64,000 nt of DNA from Medicago truncatula (taxonomy: Eukaryota > Streptophyta > Magnoliopsida > Fabales > Fabaceae): the NCBI RefSeq assembly GCF_003473485.1, contig NC_053046.1, positions 11,170,001-11,234,000 of the forward strand, in the 5' to 3' direction. A program made the translations under genes and the position numbers. The stretch's first letter is position 1. Each line of letters begins with the position of its first letter. Positions 1-11,930 of the stretch are shown here, piece by piece. Under the pieces are notes generated by a model, which was not told the DNA's origin, did not search any database, and saw only the letters and a program-made list of their open reading frames with translations.

Positions 1-978
1 CGGCTATAGCGGAGATAGGATATAAATGCCCCTTTCAATTTCATGTTTTCCCATTTCATAATGTTCCTAACCAACACCCTCACATCTAATACTGTCCCAT
101 TGAAAGCTCGGTTTTGTCGTACCTCTGAATCTGGTACCTATTTCTGAACTAGATAATCTGAATAATATTTTGATACAAATAATAAATATCTCATCTATCA
201 TATGATATTTAAAATATCATTTGTCAAAATTAAAAGACTAGGGAATTCAATTCTTACCAAGGTGCCTTGAATAAAGTCAGCTTTGTAAAGCTGATTTCTC
301 ACCATAATTTAAAAAGTAAAAATTATTTGGAAAATCGACATTGAAATGACGACTTTCTCATAATAAAAAAAGGTAGATCCATGGAAAATTAGGATAGGGT
401 GCATGGTGGTGTTTAACTTTCTAATGTTAAATGTTCAGATATTTTTTTAATTATAACATATAACTTTATTATATATAGGAGTCAAAAGAAAAAAGAATTG
501 CAAAACATGAAAAAACGATTAGAAAAAGACTCCAATAATGTTCATGAGAGTTACGTAGACATTGAATAAATTGTAGTGTGCTGATAACGTAGGTAGACGT
601 GGTTTTCATGTTCAAGTACACATGAAATGAATAAATTATGATAGGAACATGTCCCCAATCAAAGATCCCACTTCTTCACAACAAATACTATTAACATATT
701 TGATTGTATATATTATACGAATGTAGGCTTGTATGGATATCATTATTGTAACATTGAGGATGTGCTTTTTGTAGAGTATTGGTGGTCCAGCCAAACATGT
801 CTTTAATACGTGGTTTCCGATATGGTTCGTTATGCCATCATGAGTGGAAGAGACGTTATTCATAGGTTCTTAACATAACATATTATGGCTGCAAAAAATC
901 TTTAAATATCTTGTTGAAAAAAAAAATTGAGCTCGAAAGTCATAACGATTTAGTTGTGCATGTTAAACTATATCGTTC

Positions 979-1036
979 ACTATGGTAAAAATAACTTCTT
1001 CTTTTTTTTTTGAAGGAACTATGGTAAAAATAACTT
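979..1036. repeat. Micro-insertion with 19-bp direct repeats
   Basis: ACTATGGTAAAAATAACTT occurs at 979-997 and again, perfectly, at 1018-1036. Between them lie only 20 bp, a T run ending in GAAGGA. On the minus strand this reads TCCTTC followed by a poly(A) tail. The layout matches a target-site duplication around an almost tail-only retroposition. Confidence 0.75.
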
Positions 1037-1436
1037 AGTAACTAATTGCAATTGGGCATATATAGTTGAGGGAAAAAAAATGGTAAGTAACTAGTTGGTT
1101 ATTTGTTTGGTTAATCCAATTTTCCAAATTCGGATTCATCTCATTTTCTCATGCTATCGTTGTCAAATGGGTGGATATAACGTTTGCATGCACATGCACT
1201 AATGTTCATACCGTGTTTTTTTTTCTTCAAATAAAAACAAAGGGAAAAAGTTAAGAATTTGGACTGAAATGAAATGAAGTTGTGACATCAATCTCTAACA
1301 AAAAAGGTTACATCCATACACGTTCCTAGGGTCCCATAACATGTTACATCTCTCTCACTCTCCCACTCTCTCTCCATAATTAGCTTAACCCATGTGACAA
1401 TATTTAATTTAGCTATGTTAATTCCTTTAAGTTTTA

Positions 1437-1482
1437 ATTCTTTAGTGGAACTTTTTTTTTATAAGCATTCTTTAGTATAACT
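1437..1482. repeat. Micro-insertion with 16-bp direct repeats (2 mismatches)
   Basis: ATTCTTTAGTGGAACT (1437-1452) recurs as ATTCTTTAGTATAACT (1467-1482). The 14-bp spacer is a T run ending ATAAGC. It belongs to the same structural class as 979-1036 but is older, judging by the mismatches. Confidence 0.55.
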
Positions 1483-2099
1483 GTTTGACATACTAGCAAA
1501 ATTGTCGGTTGTGTTTAGTTTTTTTATTAATCATTCCATTAAAAAGATGAAATTAAATTATACTAATATTTTCCCCACTCTATGTCTTGTCATACTTATT
1601 TTTTAATAAATATACATGAATTGATTGAGTTTTTTTTTTTTTTTTTTGAGGGAGGATTGAATTTTAGTTGGTTCCAACATATTTACCAAACACCGCCTCT
1701 TTTTTAGGTAGAAAGTTTAAAAAGTAGAGCAGATGTACAGAAGAAATACAAAATAGATGCAACAGATAAAGATTTGTCTCAATTTCAGTAAATCAAGATC
1801 TATGTATTTTAATCATGCAAATTAAAATATTTTGTCACGTCCTATTCATTCTACCGACTCTTTTAGAGTATATATCCGACATATATATCTTTCCGTATTT
1901 TATAAATTAGTTACTGAAATAATGGATAAAATCATTCCATTACAATCATTTTTAAATGCAAGAAAATGTTAGAATTTCACAATAATCAAGACGAAATTCT
2001 ACCAACAAACAACGAAAACAAAATTAAGACACATACTTATAGACGGTAAGACGGAATCATGTGACCCGTCTAGTTCGTTGGAATCCTCCTCCATAAGAT

Positions 2100-2420
2100 C
2101 ATATTAAAATTAATGTAGACAATTTTTTTTTTGGTAATCTCGGTAATGTTGATTTTGGAGGTCTTTTATAAATCTTATGGTAGAACCTCTAATTTTCTCG
2201 GTGAACTTTCAACTATTTGGAGAGGATTTCAATTAGCTTGGGATATCGGTATATCATCATTGAATCTGATTCTCAAGCAGCTTAAAATCTTAATGCAAAT
2301 ATTAATCAGAACGACTTTCACCCCAAACAATTCTTGATTTCTTTCACTAGGAAGCTCTCTTTTCTTGTTTGGGAGGTATTATTTGCATGGTATAAATCTT
2401 ATCCTAGTGTGAAAGCTTAA
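2100..2420 (+). mobile_element. LINE RNase H-like remnant
   Basis: Shifting plus-strand frames show pieces typical of the RNase H-like domain at the end of plant L1-type LINE polyproteins: SNFLGELSTIWRGFQLAWDIG, then in another frame IIESDSQAA, then NANINQNDFHP and ISFTRKLSFL. The order is right but stops and frameshifts break it, so it is dead. No poly(A) tail or flanking duplication was found. Confidence 0.7.
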
Positions 2421-2529
2421 ATATTTAGTTACCCATAATTTTTAAATCTGAAATTTTTTATTTTGTAGTGTAGTCAACGTCTTTTTACTTATTTAATATG
2501 ATAAAACAGAAAAATATGTACACTTGGTT

Positions 2530-2565
2530 AATGGTATTTTTTTTTCCTTGACCCGGAAATGGTAT
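2530..2565. repeat. Weak micro-insertion, 8-bp direct repeats
   Basis: AATGGTAT at 2530-2537 and 2558-2565 flanks a 20-bp T run plus CCTTGACCCGGA. The repeats are short enough that chance is possible. Confidence 0.3.
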
Positions 2566-3068
2566 GTTAACTAACTCAAGTACACAATCCCAGCAAAGTT
2601 CCACTTCTTTTGTCACCTTTTAATTATTACTGGTATATTGCTCTTGTGATGTTACAAGACTAGACACAATTCGTTGCTTTTGGTAGATTTCGACCAATCA
2701 AGCTTTTAAGACCATAGTCTCTATAAATATACTTCCTCCAATTAAAATTTTGTTTGGCATATCACACATTTGGTAATTTTCCGCAAGGGAATCAACTTCT
2801 AAATATTTTTTACAAATCTATTATTATGTCTAAGAAAGAATTATATAGCGAGTGTGGCAAATTAGGTGTAATAGTCAAAACATAGAGTCAAAAAAGAACA
2901 AACCTTAGTTGGATTTGAGTAGAAAAAAATATACACTAAATAATGTTATACCAAGGAAAAATTTGACCCACTAAGAAGAAGAGAGAAAAAAAAAAGGCAA
3001 AAGTTAAACGTAAGTTACACTTTGATGATAGTTTGATGTTAGATTCTCGTTCTTTAATTAATTAAATC

Positions 3069-3113
3069 GGTCCATATGCATACTTTTTTTTTAGGGGATG
3101 GTCCATATGCATA
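3069..3113. repeat. Micro-insertion with 14-bp direct repeats
   Basis: GGTCCATATGCATA at 3069-3082 and again at 3100-3113, perfect. The 17-bp spacer is C, nine T and AGGGGAT. Reversed, it reads ATCCCCT followed by poly(A). Confidence 0.7.
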
Positions 3114-4408
3114 AATGCATGTCAAACAACTAAGAATTTATTTCCCTAGATCTGGCACAAGCCATTTGATTCTTAAATGTACAAGAAAAGGACATGTAGC
3201 AAATAAGATGTATATAACTGAAGCAAGGAATAAAGTAATAAAAAACCAGAATATTTATAAGAGTCGGTGATGGATTCTTTTGCTAGATAGCTTTTAACGT
3301 TTTCCTTTCAATGTTTTGTCCAAATTGAAAAAATCTCTCCTAGTTGCAACACAAAATAGTTTTACAAACAAAGGAAAATTGATTCTGATGGTAAAAATTG
3401 TCTATTTATTTGTGTTTAATTAACTAAACAATATCTTAATCTTAATATATATAAATGTTAAACAATTTTGAAAGGTTTGCCCTAATTCATCCCACCTTTT
3501 TTGATGGGTCTAGTAATTTTTATGAAAAAAAGAATTTGTAAGGAATTAAATTGGGTACCATATACTTATACTTTACAATTATAGTCACTATGCCACTTCT
3601 CTCTTTTTAAAATATTGTTGCTTCCAAAAATAAAATATATGACTAAAATATTTTTTTTAAAGCCCCAACCGCCCTAGCGGTTTCCTCTCTCGAAGCAGTT
3701 ATTTTTTAGTAACTTTATTGATAGTGGTTCTTTTTAATTTTTTTTTTGTGTGCGTTAACTACGTGTTATGATATTAAAGTTGCATCTTTAAAATTGTAGA
3801 TAATTTTACTGATCCAAATGATAATTTTTTCATTAGAAACTTCACTTTTTCCTGTATTTATATTACATGAAGTTTTTGTTGACTTTTTATTTGCAAAAAT
3901 CATTACAGGTAGACTATAACATTACTTTGTTTTGGCAAAGTTTTGATTCTATATTCATTTTTGTTGATTTCCATATTCATTTTTGTTGATGCAAACTAAA
4001 TGTTGTTAATTTACTTCTATGAAATTGTGCATGTCGATCACTCTCAATTGTCACTTAATTTGATTGTTTCTGAGTTTATGTAGCTCAACGATTAATAATA
4101 TAGTCAATTTGATATTTTATATTTAAAACTCTCCAAAAACGCACAGGTTAGAGTCTAGTTAAATAATAATAGTACTTTGAGTTGATAATTCAGCTAGCTT
4201 TTCAAGTGTAGGTTTCTCTCCATTTGGCATAAGAAGAATTTGCCACTAGCTAGCATAGTTGTACCTTTCACGCGGTATTATTATTGTCAGGTTTTCTACA
4301 TTTTTTAGTGTGTGTGAGAAAGAGACCTCTAATTTCAAAGTTTGGTATTAGATCTAAAATTTGATCAAGACCGTGGTTATATATCATATATTAAAAGTCC
4401 ACATACAT

Positions 4409-4455
4409 TTATATATGGACCCATTTGTCAAAAAAAAAAATTATATATGGACCCA
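4409..4455. repeat. Micro-insertion with 15-bp direct repeats, TTTGTC-A(n)
   Basis: TTATATATGGACCCA at 4409-4423 and 4441-4455, perfect. The spacer is 17 bp: TTTGTC followed by eleven A. This is one of the clearest examples of a tail-only insert on the plus strand. Confidence 0.75.
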
Positions 4456-5539
4456 ATTTTTTTTTGTACTATATAGAGCATGTGTTTTGGAAATTAATAA
4501 TATTACGGCCAAGAATCACGTTTGATAAGAAGTTACAACTAGTAGTTTTTTATTATCACCGTGAAAATGAGTGAAAAAGTGCGGCAGCGGTGGGTCACCG
4601 CTCAAATAAACCGGCAGAGACTTAGATCGTCCCGTAAAAGGAATCCTAAAGAATAGGAGGTTTTTTTTTTTTAAAAGTCAAACACATTTATTGAAATTGA
4701 TATTGAAGATCATCAAAAATGTAATTTTGATAGTAACGCACTCTAAGGTTCTAAACAAATACCACAAGATCAAATCAAGTGGACCAATACTCTGAAGAAT
4801 AGGAGAAATGAAATGTAAAAGTCAACTTTTTTATAAAAACAAAACATAAAATTTAAGATTTTAAAAATTTGTTTTCTATTTGACTCGATTGACTTTAACT
4901 TTTTTTATGTTAAAGATTTAGTAAATTTCATTCAAAATTAAGGGGGGAATACATAGCTTCTTATGATAAAAATCAATGCTAAAGTAACTGCCTAACAAAA
5001 TGCTACACCATTTGATAACTGCCTAACAAAACTAACTACATAGTTTGTAAAAAGAATTTAGAATGAACTTGCAAAAATCAAAAGTAACACCTAATTAAGA
5101 GATATGATCAAGAGGCTCAAGAAGACAATTAACGATCCCTCACTTATCTAACTCGAAAAAAATCATTGTGGAAGATCAATTTTATCACTCATTTAAGAGC
5201 CTTAAGAAGACTTGTTGCATGAATCTAGTCTAGAAATAGACTTAATACATCAATTATTCAATGAATCAAAAAAATGAATTGTTTCTTATAAATATAATCG
5301 GAGGGAGTCTTAACGAAATAATTTTCTAAAGTTGTTATTTTTCAAACTATATGATCATGAATAACTTCTTCGAAAAAAGGGGAAAACATAATTTTGAGGC
5401 TGATGATAAGTGTCAAATTACTGTTATTTTTTCATAGCATTTATCGACTTGTTTTGCATGCAATTCATTATAAAAACCCTCAATTTGATAATATCGTTTA
5501 TATTAGTAAAATGTACCAGAAAGCTATTACGTCTATTTT

Positions 5540-6060
5540 CTATACATTTCCTATAGGATTTGAGAATGACTACACCAATGTGGAGCAAATCAAAGAAAGG
5601 CGATCACATGCACCAGAAACCAAGCCAAGCATCATAAAGACAATTTGGGAAATGCTTGATTCGCTAGGCGAACTTAGCATGGTGAAAGCAAGTCAAAACA
5701 AAGAGATCCAAAAGGAAAAGCAAAAGCGGTTTGCTAGGCGAAATGCGGGTTGCTAAGCGAGCTAAGGCAGTTTAAGGACAATATCTGAAGACAATTGATT
5801 TTTCCTTTCTTTGACGAAACCTCGACTCGCAAGGCGAGCTTGACTACGCCTAGCGAATTTAAGATTTCAGAGCCTCTATAAATAGAGGTGTAGATTTGTA
5901 GAAAGTAATCCATTGTAAATTCTAAAACACTATAGCGAGAGAACGAGGACATATGCCTTAAGGTTTTGGATAGAGATGTGATGTTTAAGTCTCTTATCGC
6001 TCCCGACACTCTTCAAACTCCCCAACACATACTGGACTAAAAATTCATTTCAACTACACC
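5540..6060 (+). mobile_element. LTR-like fragment with repeated GCTAGGCGA motif
   Basis: The motif GCTAGGCGA, or close forms, recurs about five times between 5660 and 5860, once inverted. It is followed by a good TATA box (TCTATAAATAGAGG, about 5874-5887) and a leader-like stretch. This layout resembles the U3/R part of legume LTR retrotransposons. I found no TG..CA ends, primer-binding site or partner LTR, so boundaries are approximate and it may be a partial or solo LTR. Confidence 0.45.
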
Positions 6061-9000
6061 AAACCATTTTTGTATTTCTTTAAACTTGTGCTTTGATTGT
6101 TAGTTTTAACTTTTAATTATGTTATTTTGTGATGACAATGTCGGTGTTGACCGTTGACAAAGGGGAAGAACATCAAAGAAAAAGGAAACATGCAATAATA
6201 ATTCAGCAAAGTCAATATGAACAATCTTTGAAAAATAAATGTAATAAGCTATTGCTCTTTGAAAATCATGTACAAAGTGACCTACCGACTGAGGGTGATA
6301 TAATATGTATCAAAACAATTCCATAAAATAATGTACATTTATGCAAACTGAAATACATCAGAAAACATCATGTTCTTAGGAACATAACAAAAAGTACAAG
6401 GTGTAAAGATGAAAATGCTATAATTTATCCACATTTATGCGTGCCTCGAGAAGACAGGATTATTTATGTGTACATAATTATTTATTGTTTTTTCAGTAAC
6501 ATTTGAATTGTTTTATCCTTAAAAGTACATTATTCACTTAAAAGGGAATTGAATTTTACTGTAACCACAATGATTAAAGAATTCCTAAATATAAATTATT
6601 GTAGAGCATTGTTCTTAACAACTTCAACAAGTAGCATACCACTAAACAAGTAGCATCATAACAAGTAGCACCGTCAGGGACAGGGATAAATAAAAGTATA
6701 CTATATTATTATATACACCATACAGTAAGTGCATTATACATTACATAACATTTTTTACAATCACATTAAATTAATAAATATAACATAATTCAGTTGGTAT
6801 GAACAATACATTATTATATATAAAGTTGATGTTCAAACATCAAACACTCTATTTATTAACTTCAAAAAATAAATTACACTAGATGTACTTGACCAAAAAA
6901 TATAGCTTATTAAAAAGAAATAACAAATGTAAGAATGTAACTGGGTCCTAAAGGTCACCCTGCTCTATTTCGTCCTTGTTTATGCCATTATTTGCAAATA
7001 TCGGTATTGTTAGCAAGGGTATTTAAGGTGCCGTTTGAATCGATTTTGAAGTAAAAAAAGTTATCATATTCAAAATAAAAATAACTTGTGATTTGATTTA
7101 GTTTAGATGACTTTTTTAAAAAAAAAATCGATCATATCCAATTAAATACGGTTTTATTTGGATCAGTTTTTGAATATTTAAAATACAATTGTAATTTTTT
7201 ATATTAATATTACATAAATACGGGAAAATAATAAGTTCAATAGAAAATATAATATAAAATATATTAAAAATTAATATTACGGAATGAAAATGATTTATTA
7301 TGCTTTTTTGGTAACAAAAGGGAAATAAAAAAAGAAAGAAAAGAAAACGAAGAAGAGACCCTTCCTAGAGTCGAACAAACTCAACAACCATGACATCGCT
7401 AAGAGAATAAATGACATGTTAGAGGGGCTTCATGGAAGACAACAAAGTCATCGTCACTCAGAGCACCCTTCTTAACTACAAAGTCAACTGCAACAACACC
7501 CTTCTTAACTACAAAGTCAACTGCAACATTACCCTTACGCAAAGTGTGTTGCAAATTAATTACCCAATCTCTAAACATAAGCTATTAATTGATAGTTCAT
7601 ATCAAATTTTCATATTTGTCAAACATATTCAAACCTTTCTAAATATGGTCAACCACGATATTTGAGTCTAAGAGACACAACATCTGCTTATAATCAGAAT
7701 CCCAACCCAACTTAAAACCATGATACAATAAAAAATTCACAATAACCATTTTATGATTTTAGTTCATGAAATATTGGAAAAATTATTTTAAGTGCTTGTT
7801 CATTTTTACTCTTGTTTTGGATTGAGTTTAGTTTAGATGCAAATTAGATTGAATTTTATTTAAGGGGTACATGTTTAGTGGCGCTGCCATAAGTGTTAAA
7901 AACCTCTCTCGTCGCCGATGCCAAGTCCACACTAGTAAAGCTTCGTAACTAATAAACACCAAATGATCAACATCATACAGTGATCAATAGATTATGTCGA
8001 GATTTCTTCAATGAAATTTACCCTAATTCACCTGAAACTTCACTTATAAAAGGACACGCGTCGTCCAAAGAGAAATGTACATAATCTTTTTTAAGATAAC
8101 CCAATCACTTTACTCGATAAATATTCACTTAAGAATCGGAATATCAGACATATCATCTCTCATCATCTATAAAGTTCTACCATCGTTCTCGGTCATATGC
8201 TTCAACCCTAGTTGCTTCCTCATATCCACTCTTTATTAAGTCCTAATAATTTTATAACATTTTTGTTATGGGAAAAACGTATTGCTTTAATTGTAAAAGA
8301 CATGAGTTATACAAATAAGAACAAATTAAATTTGGATCAGGACAATAACACAAGAACATGGACACCCTCGTCAAATGATGATCCATCATATTACCGTGTC
8401 GCATAACAAAACTAATTAGATATAAGATAACCTATATTCACTTTAAGAAGAATCTTTGTGCACTCCTAAATAATTAGACCAAACTCTGGGACATTCATCT
8501 TATTACTGTTAATACTATTTAAAACAGTAACACGAACACAATCAAGCTCAAAAATAACATTATACACTCACTTCCATTGTATGCTGTTGTGTTCATCGTC
8601 CTGCTTTTACCACTAAAATACTTTGATACTTCCTGCCATCTTGAATATAAGAAGAAAAAAAATGTTTATAGTTTTTTTCTCAAATATGAGCAAAATATAC
8701 CTTACTTTCGGTCAATTTATTGATGTCTATCCTAAAGTATCCATCAATCAATATAAGTTTTGTATTTCAATATTTTTTTTATATCAAATAATTTGAAGAA
8801 AAAAATAGCTTAAATTTTTAAATTTATAAAAATTGCTCACATTTCTATATTAAATATATGAATAATATTAATGATATAAATTAAACCGTGTAGACTCTGT
8901 TGATTTAAAATAGCGGACAAATTATAAGTTAACTTAATAGTCGATAAGCTAGTTGATAGTGAATAAATTAATTTATTAAATTTATAATGTTTGGTAAAGT

Positions 9001-9243
9001 TAACGACTAAACTAACTTCTATATTTGAAATGACATAAAAAATATATTTAATTTTGTTTCAATTAAGATAAATGGATAAAATTAAATAAAAAATATAAAC
9101 TATAAGCAAATTAAATTAGCTTATCACAAATACTATAAGCTATAAACTCGTGAAAAAATTACAATTATTGTTATTGAAACGGATTTTTTTAATCATAGAA
9201 GCTTATAACTATAAAGTATACTCTAAAATGTGTCTTGTATCAA
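6061..9243. other. Intergenic, no gene seen
   Basis: AT-rich, no recognisable gene. A perfect 33-bp tandem duplication lies at 7464-7529 (two units, starting CACCCTTCTTAACTACAAAG). The phrase AACAAGTAGCA repeats three times near 6634-6670. Confidence 0.5.
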
Positions 9244-9429
9244 GTGTTCACCAACTTTTTTTTTTTTTTTTTGTCATGTAGCCTAGTGGTTAGAGCTCAC
9301 ACAATTGAACTGTGGAGAAGTGGAGTGTCCGGGGTTCGAACTCCAACCCCTACATATAACATGCAATATCCTTATCAACTGAGCTAAGCTCACGGGGATG
9401 TGTTCACCGGGATGTGTTCACCAACTTTT
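9244..9429 (-). mobile_element. tRNA-derived SINE with flanking duplication (copy 1)
   Basis: On the minus strand the body (about 9272-9397) begins with GTGAGCTTAGCTCAGTTG, whose TAGCTCAGTTG is a pol III A box. It continues to a B box, GGAGTTCGAACCCC, and ends ..CTACATGAC plus poly(A), seen as the T run at 9256-9272. The target duplication GTGTTCACCAACTTT lies at 9244-9258 and 9414-9429. The right side also has a 14-bp tandem copy of GGGATGTGTTCACC. It is not a tRNA gene, because no cloverleaf or acceptor stem forms. Confidence 0.85.
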
Positions 9430-9953
9430 AATTATGCAATACAACCGAATCAAGTAATAATGGAAATAGTTTTAAATGGTTGTTATCATGACAAGCATGA
9501 AGCCATCACTTAGCTTTCTTGAATTTGATTAATATATTGACACATCAAAGAAATTTTATGTCAAGTCTATACATGTTTCTTGTGGTCGCCGTTACATATT
9601 AATTATTCAGATATTAATCATGATTTAGATCTCAATAGTATAGCAACTCTTTTTATCATCAATCTTTCAGAAAAATGAAGGAAAAAAACTCTTTTATCGT
9701 CAACTTATTTTTTGTGAACATGCCATCATTAATATTCAAGCAAAAAGAATAGATTTAATTCATAGCTTACAAAATGAGCAATACTTTTCTTTGACAGGAG
9801 AAAATAAAAATAATTCGTATCAATAGTAATTCAAAATTTTGATATAATTGATAATTTGATCGCAAATGTAAAACATATCAGAAATGTAAAATAATTTCTA
9901 TCAATAAAAATGATTCGTTCAAATTTTTAATTTAAAAAGTATAGTTCTCAAAT

Positions 9954-9998
9954 AATCATTTCATTCATCTTTCAAAAAAAAAAAAATCATTTCATTCA
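9954..9998. repeat. Micro-insertion with 14-bp direct repeats, TCTTTC-A(n)
   Basis: AATCATTTCATTCA at 9954-9967 and 9985-9998, perfect, separated by 17 bp: TCTTTC followed by eleven A. Confidence 0.75.
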
Positions 9999-10149
9999 AA
10001 GTTTTCTAAGTCTTTTTTATTTAAGCCAGCTTTCTTTAGATTTTTATAATTTTTTTTATCAAAAGGAAAAACTAAAGCAGAAAAAAAAAAAAAACAGAAA
10101 CTACAAATAGGGGAATTGAGTTTCCATAATATTAGCTAGACAATATATC

Positions 10150-10470
10150 AATAAAGTGAAATGACAAGTAGGGATGATCTTAAGCTCATGAGTAAGTGAG
10201 ACGCCTAGTTTAACGAGTTAATTTGCACAAAAATTTCCTTCATGCAAGGTATGAACAAAACCAACATTTCAATCTCTCAACGTATAAGGACAAAGTTTAT
10301 CAATAAGAGGAACACACGAGTGAGTAGTTAGGATCTCGTTCTTGATAAATTGTAGTAATGTTGTTTGAGATTTGACTCACAAATGATATTCCTAAAATCA
10401 ATACATCAAGTGATTTGTAACCTATAAAAATAGTACGAAACTCCGCATTAATATTACTCCAACAAAAACC
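10150..10470 (-). mobile_element. LINE RNase H-like remnant, antisense
   Basis: Reading the minus strand gives FRNIICES, then PLIDKLCPYTLRD, then NVGFVHTLHEGNFCAN and LVKLGVSLT. This is the conserved order of the C-terminal RNase H-like domain of plant LINEs (..ESD.., ..HTLREGN.CADWLA..LG). Stop codons replace the Trp residues, and there is at least one frameshift. It is a dead fragment. Confidence 0.7.
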
Positions 10471-11880
10471 AATTATCCAACCACCCAGACATCTTTTTTC
10501 TTTTTTTATAAAATGCTCGTAAAATTTAAGAAAACACGATATACAAAATAATTGATAAATGAATTTCATCAAAAATAAATTGTTTGAAACCCAAATTTAA
10601 TTTTTGAATAAAATAACTATTGATCCGACTATATTTAAGTTCTAATCAAACTTCAAATTACCATAATTATTTTTATTTAAAAATCGACGGATCCAACACA
10701 AAAATATCAAGAGTTTCAGTATAGAATTATTAATATATTCCATTTTAATTTCTTGAAGAAAAAAAAATCATTAAACTCAACACCGCCGGCAATCAAAGAG
10801 ATGTGGTTTTTCTTACACATGTAGTCTACAGATGAAATAGCCAATTGAAATGCAGTACTTGTGCCTCTTTTTTTATATGATGATTGAGGGTCTAATTGAT
10901 TTGTTAAAGAAAACATGTAATAGACAGAACGGTATAAAACAAATATCTAAGGTATTGTAAATCAAAATGTATTTTGTGGATAATGAAAATGACAAACAAA
11001 ATCATGTTAAAGTTTACTATGATATTCCCTCGTTTTTTTAGTATCGTTTTAAAATTGTACTCATCAATTAAAGTTGATTTTTGGTGTTTTTTCTTCTTCT
11101 TTTTATTATACCTTTATTTTAATCCACTAACAAATTTTTATATTTTACGTACACTTTTTTTTTTTCTTTCTAATAAATATAATGTGTTATAAACCTTTAA
11201 ATTATGACAATTACAAAATGAGCCAACTAAAAGATATAAAAAACTAATTTTCAACATTTTTTTTGGTTGACATTTTAAGAAGTAGAAACAAACATCACAT
11301 GAAATAAGAGAAATGATATTTGTACAATCAATTTTTGACAACTTTTGTGACAACATTCTCTCTCATACTCACATTATGTTTTTACTTTCTCTCTATTGCT
11401 TTGATTTTGTGCCAATATTTTTTTCTTTGCAAAATTTTAATTGTACTAAAAGTTATCACATAATTGGTTGTTCAAATAATACAACTCTGAAATAATTTGT
11501 CTTTTCGACAAGTTTCAAACCCAAACTAGTTGTTATATGTTGTGAACTATTTTTGAGCTTGAATTGAATATTTTTTAAAGTCTGATTAAAAATCTACTTC
11601 AAATTAAGGTCTTTAAATAAGTATGTTGAAATATTTTTAAATTGACTAACAAGTTAATATGTCAATGAGATTAATTTCTCTTTTTAGATTTAACAAACCT
11701 TTTTAAATATTTTTAAACCAAACTATTGGAGTTATCTATAATAATATTTTTTTTTGAAGGATTTATAATAATATTTATCTATAATAATGCTTAGTAGTTT
11801 TATATTTGCTTGTATGTGTAAATATTTGAAGATAATGTGAAATTTGAAGAGATTGAAATGAAAGTGGAAGGAAGTTGAAG
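10471..11880. other. Intergenic upstream of the methyltransferase gene
   Basis: No gene seen. The open frames here are low-complexity, rich in Phe, Leu and Ile, and match nothing. A micro-insertion is at 11737-11776. Confidence 0.5.
11737..11776. repeat. Micro-insertion with 13-bp direct repeats
   Basis: TATAATAATATTT at 11737-11749 and 11764-11776, separated by 14 bp: TTTTTTGAAGGATT. The reverse reads AATCCTTC-A(n), nearly the same insert as at 998-1017. It lies about 150 bp upstream of the methyltransferase TATA box. Confidence 0.55.
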
Positions 11881-11930
11881 ATTGAACAAAAAGAGGGGAC
11901 AGCAAGGCACATGGCAGAGCAAAAATAGTT

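Larger units (their letters stand above)
1..2099. other. Intergenic, AT-rich, no gene seen
   Basis: No open frame here resembles a known protein and no splice-joined gene could be built. It holds two poly(T) micro-insertions, listed separately, and long T runs (for example near 1630). One of these runs, around 1623-1665, also has a weak GATTGA(G/A)TTT repeat on either side. Nothing else could be supported. Confidence 0.6.
2421..5393. other. Intergenic, no gene seen
   Basis: This stretch is AT-rich with no recognisable coding frame. It carries three micro-insertions (around 2530, 3069 and 4409) and a 21-bp local duplication of the phrase CATATTCATTTTTGTTGAT near 3950-3990. The phrase ATCGGAGGGAGT at about 5298 looks like the end of a decayed Stowaway-type MITE. 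Confidence 0.5.

Noticed and set aside
5394..6009. Two overlapping open frames, one per strand
   Set aside because: Both cross the repeated GCTAGGCGA words and TATA region of an LTR-like fragment; no domain is visible.
9290..9397. Possible tRNA genes here and at 51430-51550
   Set aside because: A and B boxes are present, but there is no acceptor-stem pairing or full cloverleaf. The poly(A) tail and target duplications show SINEs.
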